Assembly (NCBI RefSeq): GCF_026242055.1
Contig: NZ_JAPJDL010000006.1
Coordinates: 248,001-312,000, forward strand
Source: Lentzea sp. NEAU-D7
GTDB taxonomy: Bacteria; Actinomycetota; Actinomycetes; Mycobacteriales; Pseudonocardiaceae
DNA length: 64,000 nucleotides
Direction: 5' to 3'
Positions 25,581-34,539 of this stretch are shown piece by piece; the first letter of the stretch is position 1; each line of letters opens with the position of its first letter. The notes beneath the pieces are model-generated. The model searched no databases. It was given only the letters and a program-made list of their open reading frames with translations, and was not told where the DNA came from. The position numbers and the translations under genes were made by a program.

Positions 25581-26408
25581 ATGAGACGAATAGCAGTACT
25601 GCTGCTGGCACTTGTCCTGGTCTCTCCCACTCCCGCCCTCGCGGCGGACAACCCGGTGGCGATGATCTTCTCGCCCACCGCCGAGGTCTCCGTCCCGGTG
25701 AACCAGCCGCTGCTCGTGATCGGCGGCGCCGTCAACGGCGAGTCGGGCGGCATCACCCAGGTCGAGTTCTCCACCGACCACGGCACCAACTGGACCCCCG
25801 TCGACGCGCGCGGCGAGCGGTGGTCGGTCCGGCTCTTCCCGTCCGTCTCCGGCCCGCTGACGATCCACGCGCGCGCCCGTACCGCGTCCACGACCGGCCC
25901 GACCACCGTGTCCCGCACGATCCACGTCGGCGGTTCGACGGTTCCCCCGCTCGAGCACGAGACGTCGCTCGTCCTGCACGACACGCACAACCCGACGATC
26001 GACGACCCCGACGAGCAGGCCGTGGAGGTCGGCCTGCGGTTCGCGGTCGACCGCCCCGGCTCGATCCCGGCCGTGATCATCAAGCGCGGCGACCACACCG
26101 GACCTGTGACCGCGCGGCTGTGGTCGAACGGCACGCTGCTGGCCGAGCAGGAGGCTCCCGGTGCGGCGCACAGCCAGCGGATCACTTTCGGCACAACGGT
26201 TCCCGTGGTCGCGGGCACCGAGTACGTCGTCTCGTACTACACGCCCGCGGGCGGCTACAAGGCGACGGAGAACTACTTCGTCGGCAACCTCGCGCAGACG
26301 CCGTTCAAGATCCCGGTGAACGCCGGTGTGTACAGCTACAGCGGCGGTTTCCCCACCGACACCTGGTTCGGCAGCAACTACGGGATCGAGCCGGTCTTCC
26401 GGCCCTAG
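25581..26408 (+). CDS. secreted DUF4082 / Ig-like domain protein
   Basis: A 275-residue secreted protein with signal peptide (MRRIAVLLLALVLVSPTPALA). Residues ~30-115 form an Ig-like fold (QVEFSTDHGTNWTPVDA). The C-terminal ~150 residues match the DUF4082 pattern (VEVGLRFAVDRPGSIPAVI, VAGTEYVVSYYTPAGGY, NYGIEPVFRP), a beta-sandwich often attached to glycan-binding surface proteins. It is divergent from iorB, and its stop codon overlaps that of the convergent MarR gene (CTAG at 26405-26408). Confidence 0.8.
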   Translation: MRRIAVLLLALVLVSPTPALAADNPVAMIFSPTAEVSVPVNQPLLVIGGAVNGESGGITQVEFSTDHGTNWTPVDARGERWSVRLFPSVSGPLTIHARARTASTTGPTTVSRTIHVGGSTVPPLEHETSLVLHDTHNPTIDDPDEQAVEVGLRFAVDRPGSIPAVIIKRGDHTGPVTARLWSNGTLLAEQEAPGAAHSQRITFGTTVPVVAGTEYVVSYYTPAGGYKATENYFVGNLAQTPFKIPVNAGVYSYSGGFPTDTWFGSNYGIEPVFRP

Positions 26409-26851
26409 GCGTCGGGAACCACCTGGCGCTTCAACACCTTCTCGGCGCCGCCGGTCGCGACCAGGAGCCTGACCAGCGCGCGCTTGACCTCGTCATCGCC
26501 GTGCACGTCCAGCTCACGCCGGAGCCGGCGGCTGTCCTCGACCAGCCGCCGGCCCCGGTCGGTCAGCTGGGCGCGCCTGATCCGGCCGTCCACGCGGTCC
26601 GGCACGCGCCGGACGTAGCCGAGGCGTTCGAGCTCCAGCAACTGCTTCGAGGCGGCCTGCTGGGTGACGCCGAGCAGCTCGCCCAGCTCACCCACCTTCG
26701 GCTCGCTCTCGACGAGGTGCTGGATCAGGTACCCGTGCGACACGCGGACACCCTCGTGCCCGATCTCGCGCAGCCGCTTGAGGATCGCGTCGTTCGCGGA
26801 GCTGCCGGTGAGGTAGGCGAGAGTCGCCAGGTCTATGTCCATCAGGTCCAC
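26405..26851 (-). CDS. MarR-family transcriptional regulator
   Basis: A 148-residue winged-helix protein: VSHGYLIQHLVESEPKVGEL, LGVTQQAASKQLLELERLGY (recognition helix) and VRRVPDRVDGRIRRAQLTDR (wing). The GTG at 26851 is preferred because GAGG lies eight bases upstream. Two abutting 14-bp palindromes in the intergenic region with the NTF2-like gene are the probable autoregulatory operators. Confidence 0.85.
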   Translation of the reverse strand: MDLMDIDLATLAYLTGSSANDAILKRLREIGHEGVRVSHGYLIQHLVESEPKVGELGELLGVTQQAASKQLLELERLGYVRRVPDRVDGRIRRAQLTDRGRRLVEDSRRLRRELDVHGDDEVKRALVRLLVATGGAEKVLKRQVVPDA

Positions 26852-26866
26852 GGCACGATCCTCACA

Positions 26867-26897
26867 TTGACAACCAAGGTTGTACAACTATGGTTGT
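26867..26897 (+). promoter_or_regulatory. MarR operators overlapping a leaderless promoter
   Basis: Two 14-bp inverted repeats abut without a gap: ACAACC-AA-GGTTGT (26870-26883) and ACAACT-AT-GGTTGT (26884-26897). They overlie a rightward promoter with TTGACA (26867-26872), a 16-nt spacer and TATGGT (26889-26894). The predicted start of transcription falls at about the ATG at 26902, so the NTF2-like mRNA would be leaderless. Confidence 0.65.
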
Positions 26898-26901
26898 GAG
26901 T

Positions 26902-27273
26902 ATGGATCCAATCGGTCTCGCGATGTCCCTGCACCGCGCCCTCGAAGCCGGCGAGTCCGGCTCCGCGCTGCGCCGCTTCTTCACCGCCGACGCGGTCACC
27001 GTCGAGCACCCGAACCTGGTCAAGCCGCCCGGCGCCCGGTCGTCCGCCGAGGAGATGATCGCCAACTCGGAGAAGGGCGCCGAGCTGCTGTCGAGCCAGA
27101 AGTACGACGTCCACTCGGCGGTGGTGTCCGGCAGCACCGCGATCCTGCGCCCCACCTGGACCGGCGTGCTTCGCGACGGCAGGCAGCTCGTCGCGCACAT
27201 CGCGCAGTTCGTGGACACGCGTGACGGGCTGATCAGCGCCATCGAGACGTTCGACTGCTACGAGCCGTTCTGA
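26902..27273 (+). CDS. SnoaL/NTF2-like small protein
   Basis: A 123-residue cone-fold protein: LHRALEAGESGSALRRFFTADAV, VHSAVVSGSTAILRPTW, VAHIAQFVDTRDGLISAIETFDCYEPF, typical of SnoaL-like or ketosteroid isomerase-like proteins. The ATG at 26902 is chosen over 26890 because the latter lies inside operator and -10 sequence. Divergent from and probably repressed by the MarR protein. The ligand is unknown. Confidence 0.8.
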   Translation: MDPIGLAMSLHRALEAGESGSALRRFFTADAVTVEHPNLVKPPGARSSAEEMIANSEKGAELLSSQKYDVHSAVVSGSTAILRPTWTGVLRDGRQLVAHIAQFVDTRDGLISAIETFDCYEPF

Positions 27274-27369
27274 CCTTCTCACCGCTTACCCGTCCTCGGC
27301 CGGCGCCTGCCACCACCTGCAGCAGCCCTGTCCCCGGTAGACTTGCAGAGCGTCTACCTGGGGGTTTGT

Positions 27370-28059
27370 GTGAATCGAACCGTGCGCACGATCGACGACG
27401 TCATGGCGTTGCTGGACGAGTTGTCCGCGCCCTGCGGCGGCGACTGGTGGGACCGCTTCTACGCGGACCGCTCGCGCGAGGTCCCGTTCTTCGTGACCAA
27501 GCCGGACGAGAACCTCGCCGGTCACGTGGAGCGCGGCACGCTCGTGCCGGGCCGTGCGCTCGACGTCGGCTGCGGGCCCGGTCGCAACGCCATCTTCCTG
27601 GCGCGCAACGGTTTCCAGGTCGACGCCGTGGACATCTCGGCCACGGCCATCCGGTGGGCGGAGGAACGCGCCGAAGGGCTGGGCGTCCGCTTCCGGCACG
27701 GCGACGCGCTCGCGACCGAAGGCTCGTACGACCTGATCTACGACTCCGGCTGCTTCCACCACCTGCCACCGCACCGCCGCGTCGGCTACCTCGCCCTGCT
27801 CGACCGCGCCCTCGTGCCCGGCGGCCACTTCGCGCTCACCTGCTTCACCTCCGAGGAGGGCACCGCCGTGCCGGACGCGGACCTGTACCAGCGGTCCGGG
27901 CTGTCCGGTGGCGTCGGCTACACGCCGGACGAGCTGCGGTGGATCTTCCAGGACCTCGCGGAGATCGACCTGCGCCGGATGACGGAGGAGCCACCGGACT
28001 CCCCGCGCTTCGGCAGGTCGTTCCTCTGGACGGCCCTGTTCCGCAAGGACGTGCAGTGA
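27370..28059 (+). CDS. SAM-dependent methyltransferase, class I
   Basis: A 229-residue methyltransferase. ALDVGCGPGRNAIFLARNGF is motif I, VDAVDISATAIRWA motif II with the acidic ribose ligand, YDLIYDSGCFHHLPPHRR motif IV and ALVPGGHFALTCF motif V. The GTG at 27370 follows a GGGGG ribosome site. Small-molecule type; substrate unknown; no operon partner. Confidence 0.8.
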   Translation: MNRTVRTIDDVMALLDELSAPCGGDWWDRFYADRSREVPFFVTKPDENLAGHVERGTLVPGRALDVGCGPGRNAIFLARNGFQVDAVDISATAIRWAEERAEGLGVRFRHGDALATEGSYDLIYDSGCFHHLPPHRRVGYLALLDRALVPGGHFALTCFTSEEGTAVPDADLYQRSGLSGGVGYTPDELRWIFQDLAEIDLRRMTEEPPDSPRFGRSFLWTALFRKDVQ

Positions 28060-28175
28060 ACGGACGCACGTGTCCGGCAGGCGGAATGATCGGGTGCCGC
28101 CACCTGCGAAAGTAGGGTCAACCCCCTGCTCCAGTAGGTGATCCAAGGCACAAAACCGGCAGTATCGTCACCCGC

Positions 28176-28955
28176 GTGACGCCGGCCTACGCGTCGATGG
28201 CGTCCGTCGGCGTCATCGGTCCCAGCGTGATCGTGATCGCCGTGCTCGCGGGCCTGTACGCCGGCACGCGGCGCAGGCTCGCGCGCGCATCGGCCGAACT
28301 CGCCGAGCGGGAACGCGAGCTGCTGGCCGAGCAGGCCCGCGCCGACGAGCGCACCAGGCTCGCCGCCGAGATGCGCGACGTCGTGACGCACCGGCTGAAC
28401 CTGATGGTGCTGCACGCCGGCGCGTTGCGGATGGCCGCGAGGGACGACGGCGTGCGCCAGGCGGCCGAGGAACTGCGCACCGCGGGCTGCCAGTCGCTGG
28501 CCGAGCTGCGCGACCTCGTCGGTGTCCTGCGTTCCGGCCGCGCCGCCCGCATCCCGGACGTGCTGCCGGACCGGCTCTCCCGGCTCGTCGCCGACTCCGC
28601 CGCCACCGGCCTGGAGATCACCCTGACCGAGCACGGCGACGCGGACACCATCTCCCCCGCCGTGCGCCGCACGATGTACCGGGTGGTCCAGGAGTCGCTG
28701 ACGAACGTCCACAAGCACGCACCGGGCGCCCTCACCGAGATCACCATCCACTGTGGACCGAGCAGTGTCCGCGCGGTCATCCGCAACACCAGGCCGCCGG
28801 CCGCACCGGGTCTCGTGCTGACCGCCGGGTCCGGCAGCGGCCTGCTGGGCCTGCGCGGCCGCGTCGAGATGGTCGGCGGCACCCTCACCGCGGGACCGAC
28901 GGACGACGGCGGGTTCGAGGTGGACGCCGTGCTGCCCGCGTTCGTGCCGACCTGA
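28176..28955 (+). CDS. HisKA_3-type sensor kinase homologue lacking the phospho-acceptor His
   Basis: A 259-residue protein with one N-terminal transmembrane segment (SVIVIAVLAGLYAG), a coiled linker and a NarL/DesK-type dimerisation helix. In that helix RLAAEMRDVVTHRL has Arg (residue 67, codon CGC at 28374-28376) where family members have the phosphorylated His. The HATPase domain is intact: QESLTNVHKHA is the N box and GSGSGLLGLRGRVEMVGG the G box. No response regulator is adjacent. The GTG start has no Shine-Dalgarno, and a TATCGT lies just upstream, so the mRNA may be leaderless. Either a pseudokinase or a regulatory subunit for another kinase. Confidence 0.75.
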   Translation: MTPAYASMASVGVIGPSVIVIAVLAGLYAGTRRRLARASAELAERERELLAEQARADERTRLAAEMRDVVTHRLNLMVLHAGALRMAARDDGVRQAAEELRTAGCQSLAELRDLVGVLRSGRAARIPDVLPDRLSRLVADSAATGLEITLTEHGDADTISPAVRRTMYRVVQESLTNVHKHAPGALTEITIHCGPSSVRAVIRNTRPPAAPGLVLTAGSGSGLLGLRGRVEMVGGTLTAGPTDDGGFEVDAVLPAFVPT

Positions 28956-28958
28956 CGC

Positions 28959-30488
28959 TCACTCGTCGGAGGCGCGGACCGCCCGGCAGGCCAGGTGCAC
29001 CGCCAGCCGCTCGTCCGGGTTCAGCAGGCTGACCCCGAGCAGCTGCTCGACGCGATTGATCCGCTGCGACACCGTGTTCCGGTGCACCTTCAGCCGCACG
29101 GCCGCGGACGAGGTCACCGACTCCTCGTCCAGGTAGACGGCGAGGGTGCGCAGCAGCTGCCCGTCCTCCACGTCCGCCAGCGGTGCCAGCAGGCGCGCGG
29201 CCTGGTCGACCAGCGCCGGGGTCTCGGCCGCCATCGACAGCAGGCGCCGCACGCCCAGTTCGTCGACGTGCACGACCTTCGCCGATCCGGTCATCGCGGC
29301 GGCCTCGCGCGCCTCGGCCAGCGTCCTGCCCACGCCGGTGACACCGGGGTGCGGCCGCCCGATGCCGGCGACGAGCGCGCAGCCGCCGAGCACCTGGGCG
29401 ATCTTCGCGGTCAGCTCGCGGTGCTGCGACTGCGGCGGCTCGGAGTCGTTGGTGAGCCAGAACGACCAGCCCTCCGCGCCCTCGACCAGCTGGCCGTGCA
29501 GGCCCCGGCGGGACAGCTCGACGCGCAGCCGTTCGGTGCCCGCGGTGTCGAGCACGCCCGGCGCGGCGAGCACCACGTAGACGCCCGTGTGCCAGCCGTC
29601 GAGTCGCCACCCGGCCAGCACGGCCTGCTGCACCAGCTGCGGCGGCACGTCGTCGCCGGAGGCGAGCAGCTCGGACAGCAGCGAGCCGCGGGAACGGGCC
29701 TGGCGCTCGGCTTCCAGCCGTTCGGCGGCGACCCAGCTGCCCAGCGCCCACGACGCGACCTGGCTGATCTGCAGGACCGTCTCGGCCCAGCGCCTGGCGC
29801 GGCCGCGGGCGTGCGAGACGAGCCACAGGTGTACGTGACCGGTCCGGTCGGTCTCCACCGGCACGGCCACGGCGAAGCCCCCGGCCATCTCGGCGGTGGC
29901 GGCGACGGAACCGGCCAGCAGCTCCGGTGGCAAGCCGGGCGGCGACACCCCCTCGATCGCGGTGCCGTCCGCACTGATCACGGCGCACGTCACGTGCAGC
30001 TCGCCGGACAGGATCGTGACCACCGAACGCGGGTCGGGCCTGCTGCGCCCCAGCCGCGCGGTGACCGCGTTGAGCAGCCGGGCCGCCGCGACCTCGGGAC
30101 GCCGCACGGCCGTGCGCAACGCGTCCGCGACCAGCAGCGGGTCGTCCGCGTCGGCCTGCAGCAGGGGCACGCCGAGCCGGTTCGCGAACGAGATCGTCGC
30201 GGCGGAGGGAGCCTGGTACGCGCCGGTCGACGGCCGCACCAGCACGACGGCCCGCACGTCCGCGCTGTACGCCCGGCGCAGCGCCACCTCGACGAGGTAA
30301 GGCTGGTGCCCGGTCAGGATCACGAGGTCTCCGGCCGAGCACGCCTCGACGGCCGTCATGTCCGCCGCCAGCCGCACGTCCGAGACCTCGGTGCCGATGC
30401 CGCGTTCGCCCGCCAGCAGGGTCGCGTCGCCGAAGACGCCGATCTCCAGCAGATCGCGCACGGTCAGGGAGTCGGCGTCGCCGATCAC
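28959..30488 (-). CDS. PucR-family transcriptional regulator
   Basis: A 509-residue regulator. The N-terminal PucR purine-catabolism-type sensor domain (LTVRDLLEIGVFGDATLLAG, GDLVILTGHQPYL) is followed by a GGDEF-like fold (ALVAGIGRPHPGVTG) and a C-terminal HTH_30 domain (LRTLAVYLDEESV, LKVHRNTVSQRINRVEQLLG). It is the last gene of the operon with DUF917, HyuA and permease genes, linked by a GTGA overlap, and likely senses the transported ring compound. The C-terminal end converges on the histidine-kinase-like gene. Confidence 0.85.
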   Translation of the reverse strand: MIGDADSLTVRDLLEIGVFGDATLLAGERGIGTEVSDVRLAADMTAVEACSAGDLVILTGHQPYLVEVALRRAYSADVRAVVLVRPSTGAYQAPSAATISFANRLGVPLLQADADDPLLVADALRTAVRRPEVAAARLLNAVTARLGRSRPDPRSVVTILSGELHVTCAVISADGTAIEGVSPPGLPPELLAGSVAATAEMAGGFAVAVPVETDRTGHVHLWLVSHARGRARRWAETVLQISQVASWALGSWVAAERLEAERQARSRGSLLSELLASGDDVPPQLVQQAVLAGWRLDGWHTGVYVVLAAPGVLDTAGTERLRVELSRRGLHGQLVEGAEGWSFWLTNDSEPPQSQHRELTAKIAQVLGGCALVAGIGRPHPGVTGVGRTLAEAREAAAMTGSAKVVHVDELGVRRLLSMAAETPALVDQAARLLAPLADVEDGQLLRTLAVYLDEESVTSSAAVRLKVHRNTVSQRINRVEQLLGVSLLNPDERLAVHLACRAVRASDE

Positions 30489-31546
30489 TCGGCGCCCCGG
30501 AACGGCACGTGGTCGAGGTCGTAGCCGAACGCCCGCGGGTCGACCCTGCCGAGCATCTCCGCGGGCAGCCACTGGGCCGGTGCGGGGAGGGCCACGACGT
30601 CCACGACCGCGCCGAACCCGAGCCGTTCGGCCGACAGCGGGTGACCGGTCTCGGCGTCCAGGCAGCACAGCAGATCAGGTGTCGTCACGAGCGCCTCGCC
30701 GTCCGCGAGCGCGACCAGGTACTCCCCTTGCATCTCCAGGCGCACGTACGCATCGTCGGCGTCCAGCCGCCGCAGTGCCACCGTTCCGCGCGGGAAGTCG
30801 CCGACCGACTCGCGCCACACCTCGACGACTTTTCCCCGCGTCACCAGGAAACCACCGGAGGCCTTGGCCCGTTCGCAGACGGGGTCCGAGTGCCGCGACC
30901 AGATCTCGCCCAGTTCGAGGGCGCGGGCGAGCGAGCCCGTGATGCCCGCCCCGATCGCGTCCGCGAGCTTCAGCGGCTTCGCGACCATCATCGCCCAGCC
31001 GCCGAAGTCGACCATCACCGTGCGGGCGAGCTTCTCGATGCCGGTCGAGTCGAGCACCGCCCGGTTGCCGCTGGGTTCGGTGATGGCGAGCGGGGTCGTG
31101 GGCAGCCCGGCCGCGTCGTAGGTCGTCTGGTCGATCCGCGGGAACGCCCGTCCCATCCCGTCGACGTCGACGTACGGCAGGCTCAGGCGTGCGGCCAGGA
31201 GCAGCGGCAACAGGCCGTTGCACCCGCCGATCTCCCACCCGATGACAGCCGTCGCGGCCGTGGAGTCGTGAGCCTGCAACGCCTTCAGGGCTTCCTCGGC
31301 CTCCAGGCCGGAGGGCAGTTTCTCGATCATCACGGTCGGGGCGCCGAGCAGCCCGACCCGCACGCCGTAGCCGTCCGGGTCGGCCTCCCCCGGTTCGAGG
31401 ACCGTGACCGGTCCGCTCTGCCGCATCTCGTGCCGCAACATCGCGGCGAACGCGTGGGTCTCCTGCTCGCCGCCCCCGCCACCGCTGCCGAGCATGACCA
31501 CACCCAGGGCGAGCCGGTCCACCTCGTCGGGCTGCAGCAGGTGCAT
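30485..31546 (-). CDS. DUF917 protein (S-methyl thiohydantoin desulfurase family)
   Basis: A 353-residue protein of the DUF917/S-Me-THD family: LALGVVMLGSGGGGGEQETH is the N-terminal glycine loop, AVIGWEIGGCNGLLPLLLAA and YVDVDGMGRAFPRI are typical central motifs. Members act with hydantoinase/oxoprolinase subunits on hydantoin-like rings. It starts 11 bp after the HyuA stop codon and overlaps the PucR start. The start codon has only a weak ribosome site, so translational coupling is likely. Confidence 0.85.
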   Translation of the reverse strand: MHLLQPDEVDRLALGVVMLGSGGGGGEQETHAFAAMLRHEMRQSGPVTVLEPGEADPDGYGVRVGLLGAPTVMIEKLPSGLEAEEALKALQAHDSTAATAVIGWEIGGCNGLLPLLLAARLSLPYVDVDGMGRAFPRIDQTTYDAAGLPTTPLAITEPSGNRAVLDSTGIEKLARTVMVDFGGWAMMVAKPLKLADAIGAGITGSLARALELGEIWSRHSDPVCERAKASGGFLVTRGKVVEVWRESVGDFPRGTVALRRLDADDAYVRLEMQGEYLVALADGEALVTTPDLLCCLDAETGHPLSAERLGFGAVVDVVALPAPAQWLPAEMLGRVDPRAFGYDLDHVPFRGAE

Positions 31547-31556
31547 GCGCGGGACT

Positions 31557-33098
31557 TTAGTGGCCGAGCAGCAGATCACCCACCGCACGCGCTCGCACGC
31601 GGCTCGCGTTGCCCGGCAGGTACGCGAGCGGGATCTCCTCGATCTCGACGATCCGCACGGTGCCGGCGTCCGCGCCCGCCGCCACCGCCTTGTCCACGGC
31701 CTCCTGCCGGGCCGCGTCGAGCACCTCGTCACGCCGTGCCGGTTCCATCGTGAACACCCGGTCGACCTCGCCGCCGACCTGCGCGATCGCGGCGCCGATG
31801 GCGTTGGCGAACGCGTGGTGCTCCGGCCTGACGATGCCGCTGACGCCCTCGATCCCGTCGCGCACGAGCACGCTGCCACCGCCGACCAGCACGACGGGCA
31901 ACGGCGCCGGGCTCGTGCGCATGCGGTCGACCTGCGCGGCGATCCGGTCGTCGACGTGGTCGAGCACCGACCGCACGAGCGTGCGGTCGAGGTGCCGCAC
32001 GAGGCTCGCGTCACCGATGTCGGCGAGGCCCGCCGCGACCGCGACGTCCGTCGCCGTCAGCGTGTCGCCGCCGAACACCAGGGCCTGCCGGGACAACCGG
32101 AACCCGACGCTGTCCGGGCCCACCCCGACCTCCGGCCGCTGCCGCACGACGCTGCCGCCCCCGAGGCCGACCGAGCGGACGTCGGGCATCCGGAAGTTCG
32201 TGCGCACGCCGCTGATGAGCACCTCGGACGACGCCTCGCGCGGGAAACCGTTGTGCAGCATGCCGATGTCGGTCGTCGTGCCGCCGACGTCGATCACCGC
32301 GCAGTCGTCCGTCCCGGACAGGAACGCGCCGCCGCGCATGGAGTTCGTCGGCCCCGAGGAGAACGTGGCGACCGGGTAGCAGCGCGCGTACTCCAGGTCC
32401 ATCAGCGTGCCGTCGTTCTGGCTGAGGTAGAGCGGAGCGTCGATGCCTTGTGCCGTCAGGGATTCCACGAGGCCGTCGGCGATCTGCTCGGCGAGCACGC
32501 GCAGCGCGGCGTTGATGATCGTCGCGTTCTCCCGCTCCAGCAGGCCGAGCCGGCCGATCTCGTGCGAGAAGCTCACCAGCAGTCCCGGCACCTCGGCCGT
32601 GAGGATCTCCGCGGCCCGGCGTTCGAACTCGCCGCTGACCAACGAGAACACCGAGGTGATGGCGACCGACCGCACGCCCTTGTCCGCGATGTCGGCGGCG
32701 ACGGCGCGCAGCTCGTCCTCCCTGAGCGGCGAGATGACCCGGCCGTCGTACTCGTGGCCGCCGTGGCAGAGGTACGCGTGCCCGCCGATGGCCCGCCGCA
32801 GCGGCTCCGGCCAGTCCACGAACGGCGGAAGTGCCGTGGTGGCGGGAAGTCCGAGCCGGACGGCCGCCGTCCGCGCCAGCCCCCGGCCTTCCACGACGGC
32901 GTTGACGAAGTGCGTCGTGCCGATCATGACCGCGGTGATCGCCGCCGGCTCGAACGCGTGCCGCAGCCCGCCCACGGCCTCGATGATCCCCGTCGTGACG
33001 TCGGCCGTCGTCGTCGCCTTGCACACCGCCAGAACCCTCCGGCCCTCGACGAGAACGGCATCGGTGTTCGTGCCGCCGACGTCGATACCGATGTGCAT
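31557..33098 (-). CDS. hydantoinase/oxoprolinase family ATPase (HyuA-like)
   Basis: A 513-residue protein. IGIDVGGTNTDAVLVEG is the ASKHA-fold phosphate-1 loop, VIDVGGTTTDIGML the phosphate-2 loop and VVLVGGGSVLVRDG the adenosine motif. HyuA-type enzymes use ATP to open five-membered lactam rings. The ATG at 33098 has a GAGGGG ribosome site six bases away, better than the GTG at 33104. No separate HyuB subunit is present; the DUF917 protein takes its place in the operon. Confidence 0.85.
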   Translation of the reverse strand: MHIGIDVGGTNTDAVLVEGRRVLAVCKATTTADVTTGIIEAVGGLRHAFEPAAITAVMIGTTHFVNAVVEGRGLARTAAVRLGLPATTALPPFVDWPEPLRRAIGGHAYLCHGGHEYDGRVISPLREDELRAVAADIADKGVRSVAITSVFSLVSGEFERRAAEILTAEVPGLLVSFSHEIGRLGLLERENATIINAALRVLAEQIADGLVESLTAQGIDAPLYLSQNDGTLMDLEYARCYPVATFSSGPTNSMRGGAFLSGTDDCAVIDVGGTTTDIGMLHNGFPREASSEVLISGVRTNFRMPDVRSVGLGGGSVVRQRPEVGVGPDSVGFRLSRQALVFGGDTLTATDVAVAAGLADIGDASLVRHLDRTLVRSVLDHVDDRIAAQVDRMRTSPAPLPVVLVGGGSVLVRDGIEGVSGIVRPEHHAFANAIGAAIAQVGGEVDRVFTMEPARRDEVLDAARQEAVDKAVAAGADAGTVRIVEIEEIPLAYLPGNASRVRARAVGDLLLGH

Positions 33099-33107
33099 GT
33101 CCACCCC

Positions 33108-34433
33108 TCAGGCGGCCGACGCTTCCTCGACCACCTTACGGTTGGTGGCCCGGCGCGTCCTCATGCGCAGGAGGTCCAGCCGCCCCGCGCAGACGTACAG
33201 CGCGAACGCGAGCACCAGCGAGTTCACACTGGACTGCCCGAACGGCAGCAGCTCGCCGCCGAGAGCCGAAGCCGGCCAGATGACCACCGTGGCGGGCACC
33301 CACGAGGGCGCCGACCGCGGCACGTACGGGCGGGTGGAGATGATCTCGTTGCGCCACCGCCGCACGACGTAGTACTCGGCGATCATGATCCCGGCGACGG
33401 GCGGGAACACCACGCCCAGCAGCACCAGGAAGTGGCTGAACTGGTGCACGATGCCCGCCGCCGCGAGGACGCTGCCCGCGAACCCGACGACGACGGTCAC
33501 CTGGGCCCGGCTGATGCGGAGCGCGAACACGGCGTCGAAGAAGTTCACGAGCCCGAGCGAGGCCGAGTAGAGGTTCCAGTCGTTGATCTTCAGCACCGCC
33601 GTGACCACGATCAGCGCCCCGATCCAGCCGCCGGAGGCGCCGATGACGCCCATGACGTCCGTCGTGCCGAGCCCGTGCGCGAGCAGCACACCGGCGAGGC
33701 TGATGACCCACTCGCCGAGCGTGATGCCCAGAACCGTCTGCTTGACGACGTCCCACTCGTTGCGGTTGAAGCGCGTCATGTCCGGCGCGATCGCCGCCCC
33801 GACGATGAAACTGCCGGTGACCAGCGTGATCGCCGTCAGCATCCCGATCGACGGTCCCGGCGCGGGCCCGCTGAGCGCGGCGCCGACATCGTTGACGGTG
33901 GTCAGCACGAGCCAGCCGAGCAACAGCAGGAACGCGGGCACCGCCACGTACGCCGTCCACGCCATCCACCGCACGCCGTAGGCGGCGATGACCGTGACGA
34001 CGATCCCGAACAGCAACGACCACACCGGCGCCGGCAACACCCCCGCGACGCCCGCGAGCGTCACGCCGGCCAGCCCGGTCTGCACCCCGAACCACCCGGT
34101 GCACGACAGGGCGATGACCAGCCCGAGCACCGCCGACCCGGCGTGCCCGAACCCGGTCCACCGGCTCAGGATCGCCGTCGAGAGCCCCTCTCGCTGCCCG
34201 ATGAGCCCGACCGTGATCGCCACGGCGTTGAGCAGCACGGCCCCGATCGTCAGCGCGAGGAACGCGTCCCAGAACGTCATGCCGAAGCCGAGCGTCGCGC
34301 CCAGCAGCAACTGGCTCAGCGCGGTCGTCTGCCCGAAGCGCTGGGTCGCGACTGACAACCACGGGTGCCGCGCCTGGTCAGGGACACGACTGAGGGCCTG
34401 GTCATCACGCCCGAGAAGAACAGCCACGACCAT
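33108..34433 (-). CDS. NCS1-family permease (cytosine/hydantoin type)
   Basis: A 441-residue transporter with about twelve hydrophobic segments. LLLGATLGFGMTFWDAFLAL and CTGWFGVQTGLAGVTL correspond to the CodB/Mhp1 substrate-site helices, and APDMTRFNRNEWDVV is the conserved loop after helix 6. First gene of the operon permease-HyuA-DUF917-PucR, so it imports the compound they degrade. The mRNA start region (34434-34539) separates it from an unrelated gene. An AGGGGAGGG site abuts the ATG. Confidence 0.85.
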   Translation of the reverse strand: MVVAVLLGRDDQALSRVPDQARHPWLSVATQRFGQTTALSQLLLGATLGFGMTFWDAFLALTIGAVLLNAVAITVGLIGQREGLSTAILSRWTGFGHAGSAVLGLVIALSCTGWFGVQTGLAGVTLAGVAGVLPAPVWSLLFGIVVTVIAAYGVRWMAWTAYVAVPAFLLLLGWLVLTTVNDVGAALSGPAPGPSIGMLTAITLVTGSFIVGAAIAPDMTRFNRNEWDVVKQTVLGITLGEWVISLAGVLLAHGLGTTDVMGVIGASGGWIGALIVVTAVLKINDWNLYSASLGLVNFFDAVFALRISRAQVTVVVGFAGSVLAAAGIVHQFSHFLVLLGVVFPPVAGIMIAEYYVVRRWRNEIISTRPYVPRSAPSWVPATVVIWPASALGGELLPFGQSSVNSLVLAFALYVCAGRLDLLRMRTRRATNRKVVEEASAA

Positions 34434-34539
34434 CCCTCCCCTGTGATCGACAACCCGGACAGTAATAGTCCTCCCACGATCGAGCTACAGACAATGTGCA
34501 CAGTCGGCTGAATCACCACGTTGCGATTCGCACAGGCAC

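Noticed and set aside
31404..34355. A 983-codon plus-strand frame opposite the hydantoinase and permease genes
   Set aside because: Composition is Arg/His/Asp-rich shadow sequence; the minus strand has clear ASKHA and NCS1 motifs.
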